This document shows positions 54,803 through 64,000 of a DNA stretch of 64,000 nt, in pieces (position 1 is the first letter of the stretch; the number at the start of each line of letters is the position of its first letter). A model generated the notes under the pieces. It was not told the DNA's origin, searched no databases, and was given only the letters and a program-made list of their open reading frames with translations. The position numbers and the translations under genes were made by a program. Source of the DNA: Pseudisothecium myosuroides (Eukaryota > Streptophyta > Bryopsida > Hypnales > Lembophyllaceae); contig OX637293.1 of the NCBI GenBank assembly GCA_951799445.1, forward strand, positions 13,640,001 through 13,704,000, given 5' to 3'.

Positions 54803-57017
54803 AATACATGTCAGGCCAATGGAATGCGGTCGAGATCGTGGGTCTCGGGACACAGCTGCAGGACCATGCCCCCCAACAGAACTGCAGGACCGCAATACAA
54901 TTTTATTGTTCTTCGGGTCTGGCACAGAACGGACATGACGGCGGTTTTAGGATTTTAGGTGGCGGTTTTTAGGGTTTAGGGCGGCGGATTAGAGGGAGGA
55001 TGGCAAGTTAGTGTTTAGAATGGGTTTTTTTACGTCCTGCACCCGGTCCTGCATAATTGAGTCCCAGGGTTGCTAGCAGGCGAGCCTGTGAGCCTGTGAG
55101 CCTGTGAGCGGGAAACTTTTTCTGAAGAAAAAATAGATGAGGGACCTATGACCGTGGATTTAGGGTGTCATAAAATTCAAGAGATGTGAGGTCATTTTCT
55201 TCAACCTAGAGGCTTTCTTGAAAAATTATTTTAAATATTATTTGCAACCACTGAATTTTGTCAATTTTGAATATAATCACCTCAAGGGTGCAATCTTAAA
55301 AAAAATAAGGATATACATTTACGGTGGATAATTAATAGGAGGTATCATTTTTTGATGATCATTTATTTTGCAGTCTATCAATATATATAATTTTCTAATT
55401 TGGCTCATTTAAAAAGGGACAGACATTAATTTGAATTCCCAATTACCATGAATATATCACATGCTATATTATTTTAATTTTTTGCACTATTCACAACTAC
55501 AGAATTTGGTATAGGGTTTAGGGTTTTAAATTAATGGGCTTCTTAACCCTTTAGTGCTCCAACATGTACAAATTCATATCTAAATCTAGAAAGCTCTAAA
55601 AAATATGAAATAACGTCGGTTACATTCCAATCCAATTTTGCTTTTAAGAATAAATTTTTCGGAAGTCATTTAAAGAAGTCTAAAAAATATATCAAGTAGA
55701 ATAAAAAAACAAACAATACCTAACACTTCTAGGTAGCTTGAGTAAGTGGAAGCTATCTTTGACAAAAATGCCTGATCCAAGCCTATTTTCTAGAAAACAA
55801 TAATGTCTGTGGAAATAGCAAATAATGGCTACAAATGTAAATCCTAGCTAAACAAAGAAGATTCAAGGAGTTATACAATTTCAAGGCTTTGTCATGAAGC
55901 CGCAAAAAAACATTTACAGTTCTACGCTAAGATAAAAATTTAAGCCCAATTTTTGAAGAAAAATCAATATGTAAACTAGCAAGTACAAAGAATGTATGTA
56001 GTTCATGCACTTAGGCTAGTTCATCATGCCATTGTCGGGTCAGCTTCATATGAGAATTAGGTAAATTACACACAAACCGAGGGAAATATCTCACAGGGCC
56101 GTCCTAAAATGTAATGGCTACATCAAGAATTCCTATTAATGAATATGTTATGGGATTATGAATGTACCAGGGCTTTATTTTTTGGCTTTTTGGTGCCAGA
56201 TTGCACCAAAAAAAAAATTTGGCTAAAAAAGGTTATAAAAAATGCCAAAAAAATTAGATGAAATCGCTAGACAACTTTGAAATTTAAAAAAATATTAGAT
56301 GAAATCGCCTAATTGTGGATGAAAACCATACTATACATCCAATAAGTGGATGAATGTTGCAATTTGGAGCACCACTATAACATTTTATATCACCACTATG
56401 GCACTTCTTCAAAAATGAAAAAAAAAACCCTGGAATGTAAGCCTCATCAAAATATAAGTAGAGACCAAGCAAAATGTTTAATAAGATATCAATAAGATAG
56501 TTCACCACTACGAGTTGTTATTTCATAGGGTTTATATTCAACTGTGCTAAATAAAAGCCTAGGCTAAGTACAAAAAATAGTGAAATTAGGTTGCCTTAAC
56601 AATTAGGTTGCCTTACATCATGAAAGTTACCTTATAAGCCATTAATGTCAATAAATATTTCTAGAAATATTTTCATTTGTACACATGGAGGTTCATGAGT
56701 CCCAATTACAACAATATCTTATTCAAAAGTAGTGTATTCTTGTACAATAACTAAATATATTTTTTTAGTGTCAAATGTCGAGAAATTAGTATGGGGAAAC
56801 CTAATTTCACTATTTTTTGTACAACAAAAAATTCATGTGATTGGTAAATACAACATCAATTCAGCTCTGGTTAACTCAAATTCTGCGCTAAATAAAACAT
56901 AGAATGCATGAGATCGGGGTTTGAAGGTGGGATGTTTAAGTACTGGGCTCTACTACCGTGGCTCATTCACAAAGGTCTAGTTTTGGAAGGACCATCCTTT
57001 ATTCCTTGCATAGCGAC
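54803..57017. other. AT-rich stretch, no gene
   Basis: Contains three GAGCCTGT units near 55082 and a partial relative of the TAAGGTAGG-type repeat near 55560..55680. No coding signal. Confidence 0.4.
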
Positions 57018-57348
57018 TAAGGTAGGAAGTCCTTAAATGGAGCGGGCATTAAAATGGAGCCCTAACTGAAATGTAAATTGTTTGTACATGTTACTTTTTC
57101 ATAGCCTCCATCAATCACCAGACTGTGTACATTTTAGCTAGGGCACCATTTTAGAGCCCTATGCCATTTCAACTTCAAATTTTTTTAACTAATTCAAAAA
57201 AGCATAAAAAAATATGAAACAACTTGGGTTAGATGTTGGTTCAATCTATTTTTCAAGGAAAATTGACTGAAAAAAATTTCAAGATATTTCACCTCCTCAA
57301 AATTCAGTTCCAGCCCTTAAATGCTCCATTACAGGACCTCCTACCTTA
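57018..57348 (+). mobile_element. TAAGGTAGG-type MITE, complete copy
   Basis: Ends TAAGGTAGGAAGTCC and (complement) TAAGGTAGGAGGTCC bound 331 bp with no ORF. Reference copy for 21906..22150 and 43895..44168. Confidence 0.7.
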
Positions 57349-57874
57349 CTACAGTACAAAACAAAAAAGTTGCATGTGAAAAATGAATGATCTTTTTCAA
57401 ATTCTCAGATTAAGAGTGGTACATAAGTTAGATCATAAAAGTTTAATGAATTCAGAATAAGAATACAATATACTGTAAATGTCGGATTCAATGCCAGACC
57501 TTCATCCAGAATTAGGACATCTCTCCCATTAAATTCATAAACAATCGAAAATCTTAAATTTTCTTTTTCACTACTACATTCCATTTTTCCAAATCCGTTT
57601 GTGTTTAAGATACATCTAAAGACATTTTACATACCTCATATTATACTAATTGAAATCATTATTTTCAGCCCCAAGTTTTTTTGGGCCCTTCACATCTGTT
57701 CATTCTTATATTACTACTTTTATCACTTATTGCATACCCCAAAGAAATAACGCATTGCTCAAATGGAAAAAAAAAGAACTACGCCCACGATTTAGCCATA
57801 AAACACACAAATCCAATCATAATCATAACCAACACACAATACAGTAACTCACGAGATATGTCAATCTCCTGAAT

Positions 57875-60800
57875 CTAAGTCGCAGTAGATTCTGTCGCTG
57901 AATCGTCCGCAGTAGACGACTCAGAAGTCTCTCTACCCTCAGATGCTGACCTATCTATAAAATTTAAAACATTCAAAGCATAGTTTTGTTTTTTGCGTTT
58001 TGGTTTCTGACAGCCAAAATCTGCAAACGCCGAAGCCAACTGCTGGGCATACACCGGAAGATCAAAAGTCTTCTCCGGACTGAATAGAAGACTTCTACTC
58101 TTCATCATCGCATCTGCTGCCATCACTCTTGTACGACTGCAAATGTAAATATTACAATGTTAGACTTGTGAAGCATGAAAATGACCATGCCAAGAAATGA
58201 GGGAAAAAATTGAAACTTACTTACTAGGTTTAGTTTTCCGAATAAACCTCTTGGCCACCACAGGTGCCGACTCGGGATCTTGTGATTCAACAACTGCGGA
58301 CGTTGGTTGTGTTGTCACTACGACTGGAACCTCCTTCTTCAAGGGTTCTAGGAGGGCATCAAAAATGTCTTTGTTTTCCTCCAAAGCCACAATGTGACGG
58401 CCTAAGCCCCGACAAGCGAGAATCGATGCACCTGAAATTCACAAATTCAAAAGCTTCAGTTCAATGACTCATTTTGCAAAACCTCATATAAATTTTCAAT
58501 AATAAAATGAAAGACTAACCTGTAGATGCGCTGCAATCAAATACCACATCTCCTTCAACGATCGTGCCTTCAATGAGCATTTGCAAGAAGCGAGGGTCCT
58601 TCTCTCGACCCGCCCGCCATGGTTTATCACCATTCATCGCCATGTTCTCATCGAAAGTGTACTTGTTGATCATGTCGTTCCAAACAAGGTCAACATTAGC
58701 CTTCTTCATCGCCATTGATCGTTTGAAACAAAAATTTGATTTCGCCTCATCGCCAAGATGCTTTACAAGAATAGTCACGCCGAACTTCATCGTCTGCAAT
58801 CATTGCAATCAAACATACGTCAGAAACTACAATAACAAGATACATCACCAAGTTACACTTCAATTTCAACATGCAACATTTAACTTACCGTGCAACCCGA
58901 CTCAATAGCGGATGTCAACGGCAGACGGTTGACGCCACACAACTCCTTGAACTTCACCATCGGATATGTCTCACACAATCCTGCTATATTACTCTTGGAA
59001 TCTACACACCAAGAGTGAAAAACAATCATGCATCCGTCGTCTTGTAGATGCCAGTTGGCAAAAGCAAAAGCCGACTGAAGAGCCTCGTTCTCTTTGTCCC
59101 CGTTCCACATCGGCACCTCATTCTTTATTAAAGACACTCCCGGCACGGGCAAATTATCTGGACAATCAAAAATCACAAGGTCCACTCCCGGAAATCGGTT
59201 CACTACACCTCTGTACATGCGAGGCTTTCCTGCTGACAACTGCAAAGATAAATTACAGCAAACAATTAATCATTCATGCAAATCTTTTTCATTTCTTTAA
59301 GCTCATTCATGAAAGGCTAAACAAAATAAAGAAATTTACCTTCCTCAAGAACTCCAGCACCTCTGTCAAGCAATTCGGCGGATCGGAGTCCATGCTTTCT
59401 ACGACATCCTCAATGGAAAGATTCAGAATCAAATCCTCCATATTGATCGCGTCATCATCACCCAAAACAATCACCTGCGTCCCATGAGTGATGACTTCTT
59501 CAGTCAGCTGTGAAAGTGCCTTCCTCTTCATCCCGCTTTGAGATCCTACTTGCATCTGGGATCCTTGGTCCACCGTCGAAGAAGCTGGAACTGGAGCACC
59601 TCCATCGACTTTTTTCTTGCCTTTTGACTTGGCCTTCTCTTCCTTCTCCTTTTCCTTCTCCTTTTCCTTCTCCGCCAACTTCTCCTGCCGCTCCACTTCC
59701 TTCTTCTCCTTCGTGATCACGAGATTCACAAGCCGGGCTTCTTTCTTCTTATCATTGACCTCCCTCCTTGCAATGGCCCTTTTCTTCTGCTTGTCAGTCA
59801 ATGCTGCGAACTCATCAACCACGTAATCAATAACACCTTTATCTTCCAAAGATTTCCACAACTGTAGCTCCGACGGATGAACAAAAGTTCCGTTGCAATC
59901 TAAGTACCAACCCCCACCACTCAGATGAGCTGTCGTGAAGATACGCATCTGGGCTAGATTGTACATGCCAACACCTGAACTGCGGTCCAACCACGTGCTC
60001 AAAAATGGAGGGAGGTCATTCCTGGAGATTGCACCTTTGGCTTCAAGCTCTAGCTTGAAGTACCTGCAATACAAAAACAAACCAATCATTACAAAACATT
60101 TGAAAAATGAAAATTGAAATTCTAAAACTATTTTTATAAAAAAGTATATGGTAAAATAAGCCATGAGTTCAAACAACAATGGAAAATACTGTTTCTCATA
60201 ATCTACAAAAATACTCTCGGCAAACTGTCAAAATATCCAATAGAGCCACCAAAATAAAATGGGAACAAAGAATAGAACCCAAAACGGGAGTACCTTCAAG
60301 TACTTCTAAAACAACCGTCGGATCCGCAGGTGGTTTTAGAGGTACCTCAGGGTACTCCCATTTTAGGTTCTCGGGAAAAAAAAAAAAATTTAATTTTTTT
60401 TAAAAAAAATTCAGCATATTGTAGACAAAATAAGCATGTCCTCACAATCTTAAGAATCACATAATTACAAAGAAATATACTATTCATTTTTGGACATACC
60501 GATATAACACCCTTCGAACGACAAGATTTGTCCTTTCCAATGTCATGAAGCTGTCCCCCTTTTTGAACGGGCTGTTGCCTTTCAAGAATGGTCCGAAAGC
60601 TTGCTCCCAAAGCTTCCTCCGCCATCCCTCCAAGTACTCTACTAAGAACTCGGGTTGCTCCGGGACCCCGTAGTTTATTGGAATGTTGTCTTGTTTGACA
60701 ACATCATCAAAATACTCCACAGCAGCATCTTCAATCTGTTAATGCAACACTCAGATTAGCCCCTACAATTTATGAAATAGAATACTAGTGTTTGAATTTC

Positions 60801-62429
60801 AAAAAACATAAAAATTTAAATAATTATAGCACACAGTCACTCACCCCGGCGTAAAAAACACATTTGTTTAAGAACGGCCCAAGATGACCCTCGGAAACGG
60901 GCCTTGGCGGAAACTTCCGAGCTTCACGAGATGGAAACGATGAGTTCCACCACTGCAAGAATTTCACCTTGTGAAAAGATGTTGTGGCACATGTCCCCAC
61001 CATCTGTAGTTTCTCTAGTGTCATCTCTGGAGACTCATTTACGCTCCAATGCTTCTCCACCTGTCAAAAAATTCAATATTCGTTTATACCAATGATGACA
61101 TGCAAATCGAAATGAAAACATGTCCTCAATCCACTGAAAATTGAACTGACCTCTTGGAGAAACCCGGCCCCATTAATTGGCTGTGCGGCTGACAAGAGTT
61201 TACCCATCTTCGTGATTAATGTTTGATTTTTCTCTTTTGCTGCGACACGCATGGCATGAGCTACGCCATCGGGAGTCTTGAGTTCAAACTTGGTTGTCTC
61301 GTTATATTTTCTCACCCCCGCGTCCGCCGCCTGTGCTGCTGTGCAATCTCTTGCTGCAAACCACGGGTATCTTGTGAATGAAATAATACATGTAAATTAA
61401 AATAGTATATTATAATGCAATATAATGAGAACAGAGAAGGCGACCACATAAAGTGCTTACCCGAAAGAAAAATGAAGTAAATACTTCCTGAGGCATAGAA
61501 TACCACTTCTTGCTCGGTTTACCGACACATATCTTGACTTCTGAGGGCCTCAGCATCTCCTTGAACTTCTCGAAGGGAAGCTGACCGTACTTCTGAACCC
61601 GGTACAAATCATGTACCAAGTTCGTCTTAATGTGAGAGTCCTCCGTCGCCCTGCATGTCAAAACAAATGTGGGTCACTTCTCCCAAACAAAATACGCCAC
61701 ATGAAGTTTAAAATGACTACAAAGTACTTTGAAATGCAAACAAAAATGAGAATTGCATACTTAGTTGTTTATATCATGCATGACTTGCATGACTAACTCC
61801 TTCTTTCCCTTAGTGTCCAAGACAATGCAATCCACTAGACAGTGAAAATCCGGGTTTGCATACTCGACCCTCGTGATATACCTCATCCACGCTTGAAGTC
61901 GGTGATTTCCGTCGCAAACAAAGAACTTCAAGTTCTTCAAGAATCGCAATGCTGGCTCGGACTCAATGTAATCGTTGAATTCATCATTCTTCTTGTTCCA
62001 TATTGAATTCCAACGATTCATTTTATCGCTGGTGAACTCAGATGTCTCCCCGGCCTCATTGGTGGTTGACACGTAAAAAATTGCTGCTCCCTCACGATAG
62101 CCAAACACAAATTTGGTCTCCAGTTTTGTGATGTCGCATAACAATGTCAGCCGGACCATTGGCATCGCTACAAGCCTGCAAAGAGGAATTTGAAGCCGGA
62201 ACAACTTCGCCGGCTTCATTCCTAACATGTTGATTGTGGCGACGGAGTCAACCTTCTGAAGTCGACGGAGCTTGTCCTCCAACAATTCCTTCTCCTCGTC
62301 TTCTTCCACATCCGCTTCCATAAATGGTACCGCTTCTTGACCTACAATATCCGGCTGAGCTTCTTCACCCGTTTCTGGAGTTTCCAAAACTCTCTCCTCC
62401 TGAGTTTCATTTATAGGGGATAAATCCAT
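57875..62429 (-). CDS. ParB-like / permuted amino-methyltransferase fusion, ten exons
   Basis: ATG 62429. Exons: 62429..61798 or 61761, 61650..61461, 61370 or 61330..61151, 61060..60845, 60735..60501, 60063..59340, 59239..58889, 58796..58520, 58431..58221, 58136..57875. Introns 3-9 have GT-AG sites in matching phase; introns 1 and 2 do not resolve cleanly. Exon 1 has a ParB-like signature (VCDGNHRLQAWMRY). Exon 6 has a long Lys/Glu helix. Exon 7 carries DLVIFDCPDNLP where beta-class DNA amino-methyltransferases have DPPY. Exons 8-9 carry the AdoMet-binding half (VFDCSASTG, ACRGLGRHIVALEENKDIF). The order (catalytic block before AdoMet block) is that of beta-class enzymes. DCPD instead of DPPY makes catalysis uncertain. 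It may modify or bind DNA in the nucleus. Confidence 0.75.
60275..60370. repeat. 96-bp foldback MITE in intron 5
   Basis: GAACCCAAAACGGGAGTACC at one end and, complemented, GAACCTAAAATGGGAGTACC at the other, folding around GTCGGATCCGC. Confidence 0.7.
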
Positions 62430-62644
62430 CTAAAAGACAATACAAAACAAAATGGGTTATAAATGAATTTTCAAACCATTAACACTAAAGTAGTTCATGA
62501 ATCAATGGTACTGTAAAGCTTACAATAGCAATATATACCAAATAGAAAATACTGAAGTAAATACATGAAAAATCAGCCAACTAAAGTCATGGCCATCATA
62601 TACATATATCCATATAATGTTGAAAGTAAACTAGAAAAGTCTAT

Positions 62645-63115
62645 CTATGATGACTCTATGTCTACCGATTCATCTGAGTCAGAGCTCAGATGAATGATGA
62701 CAATCTCGTGCCTTGGTGTACTAGCACTACATGCACAATCACAGTACTCCTCTTGCAGAGGGCTACAAACGGATTCGGACACACTTGGTTCAGAGCTGTA
62801 TTCAGTCTCCGAGCTCTCTGATGAAAAAACGGGCTGCCTTCCCTTCCAATTCCTCTGCCAACTAAAATGATTCCCTCGTGGCCGTTTATTTGAATCCGTT
62901 GGAAGATTTACAAGATCCACAATTGCCCCAGTGCTTACTAAGTCATCCTCTTCACCTTCCTCAGCCTCAGAATCGCTGGAGATGTCCACGTTTGTTGGAG
63001 TAGGAATGACTGGCTCTGACTGCGCTCCCGCCGCAAGAATTGGGACCACGTCAGCAGGAACAATTGGTTTATCATCCATGGAAGATGATGCTTGAACAAG
63101 ACGGGCACCCACTGC
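62645..63115 (-). CDS. Last exon of an acidic Ser-rich protein with a SUMO-interacting-like motif
   Basis: Acceptor CACATACAG precedes 63115 and the frame ends at TAG, 62645. Upstream exons are not found before the window edge or are not recognisable. The 156 or so residues are acidic and Ser-rich (DISSDSEAEEGEEDD), with IVDLVNL and IVIIHLSSDSDE. The latter has the hydrophobic-core-plus-acidic-tail form of a SUMO-interacting motif. It lies 215 bp upstream of the ParB-methyltransferase ATG on the same strand, so it could instead be an upstream exon read in another isoform. Confidence 0.45.
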   Translation of the reverse strand, partial: AVGARLVQASSSMDDKPIVPADVVPILAAGAQSEPVIPTPTNVDISSDSEAEEGEEDDLVSTGAIVDLVNLPTDSNKRPRGNHFSWQRNWKGRQPVFSSESSETEYSSEPSVSESVCSPLQEEYCDCACSASTPRHEIVIIHLSSDSDESVDIESS

Positions 63116-63311
63116 CTGTATGTGCAAATTGAAACAAACATGTCAAATTTACAGCATGTAAACTTGAAATGAAATTATGAAAACAATAACACACAACGAG
63201 CAATTGAGCTTGATATCATTCAAAGTGAGTTTTATAAGTGAAAATAAGGAAGTGACAAATGAACTGACTAGGATGTGGACGAATGTATCTTCACCTTTGA
63301 AGTTGTAACAA

Positions 63312-63395
63312 TTGTGAAAAGTTTAAGAGAAGTACCGATATCATGGGTATCAGGTGGTACCCATGATATCGGTACTTCTCTTAAACTTTTCACAA
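63312..63395. repeat. Perfect 38-bp inverted repeat with an 8-nt loop
   Basis: Left arm 63312..63349 and right arm 63358..63395 are exact complements, loop TCAGGTGG. It lies in the presumed intron before 63115. Confidence 0.95.
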
Positions 63396-63506
63396 CTGAA
63401 GGCCACTTTCTCAAAATTAATCTCACAACTTTGCACATTCTAATGTTTTCTAAATAAAAAGAATTCCAGTATTGATGCCAAACAGAATTTCACATATGTT
63501 TATTAT

Positions 63507-63770
63507 AACAAAGTCAAATGAAGATTCTAAAAGCAAATACAAAGAATAAAATGTTTTAATAAAATTTTAAAGAAAAGAAAACAAAGATGTTTTACCCATA
63601 TTCAAGTTATTTTTATCCATATTTTACCCATATTCAAATTAACAAAGTCAAATGAAGATTCCAAAAGCAAATGCAAAGAATAAAATGTTTTTATAAAATT
63701 TTAAAGAAAAGAAAACAATTATTTTATACCTATATTCAAATTATGTTTACCCATATTTTTACCCGTATGC
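63507..63770. repeat. Tandem duplication, period about 134 bp
   Basis: AACAAAGTCAAATGAAGATT starts both copies (63507 and 63641). The rest of the window to 64000 is AT-rich with no gene seen. Confidence 0.8.
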
Positions 63771-64000
63771 AAATTAGAGCACCAATCTCCAACAAAAATT
63801 CTAAAATAATTTAAATAAATATTCATTACTCTCAAAAATGTATATAAATATAAAATTGGAAATGCATTAATCAAGATTAATTACAATTATATTAGATTGG
63901 TTATTTGACCTTCTAATCAAAATTTAAATACCAAATAAATATACTTAAAAAATTCAAAATTTATAATGATATCTAATGTATGACTAGAATTGTTCATATA

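Overview
The window is nuclear DNA from a land plant, most likely a seed-free lineage such as a bryophyte or lycophyte. The evidence is spliced genes with GT-AG introns, an Athila/Tat-like Ty3/gypsy element, a plant-type hAT transposase with a DUF659 region, a trihelix protein, and a short interstitial stretch of plant telomere repeat (CCCTAAA). The DNA between genes is very AT-rich and full of diverged repeats, while several islands are strikingly GC-rich. The species assignment is inference; the exact species cannot be read from the window.

The main result is a giant DNA transposon of 33,510 bp at 11194..44703. It interrupts the reverse transcriptase gene of an older gypsy element. The gypsy frame runs to 11193 and resumes at 44712. 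The two edges carry an 8-bp direct duplication (CTTCCCTT, 11186..11193 and 44704..44711) and a 12-bp perfect terminal inverted repeat (CAGGGTTGTCTT). Eight-bp duplications and CAGGG-type ends are hAT hallmarks, and the element carries its own hAT transposase (39564..42824), now broken by one in-frame TGA. Ordinary hAT elements are a few kb long. This one also carries at least four cargo genes: a RING-finger protein (11963..14452), two coiled-coil proteins (19863..21353 and 35074..36615) and a divergent protein kinase (24839..26424, with one frameshift). The RING protein and the two coiled-coil proteins share a novel N-terminal domain with the hallmark CHIDKLFP.

Every gene in the element, the transposase included, is preceded by a GC-rich island built from the motif GACCCGMRGTCGCCC. 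The motif has the same orientation relative to transcription each time. The islands recur just inside both ends of the element, facing outward. A seventh island (30405..31125) has no gene after it; it is followed by telomere-like repeats and a 2-kb, 78-bp-period minisatellite. Three of the genes also share a conserved leader block. I read this as a self-contained regulon on a giant transposon, in which the transposase or a cargo protein may recognise one motif both at the ends and at the promoters.

Left of the element: an LTR fragment (1..350) cuts off the tail of a trihelix gene (535..1760, minus); then AT-rich DNA with a foldback repeat; then a small intact gene for a mitochondrial membrane protein, probably an ATP synthase subunit (7834..8100, with a 5'UTR intron); then the truncated gypsy 5' end (10099..11193). 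Right of the element: the rest of gypsy pol (44712..47077), four tandem RNA hairpins, a Pro/Ser/Glu-rich ORF (48314..49258), a tRNA-like SINE candidate, and a long LTR (about 50259..54701) followed by a second primer-binding site. The last 6 kb hold a ten-exon gene on the minus strand (57875..62429) that joins a ParB-like domain to a permuted beta-class amino-methyltransferase fold, and the last exon of another acidic protein with a SUMO-interacting-like motif (62645..63115).
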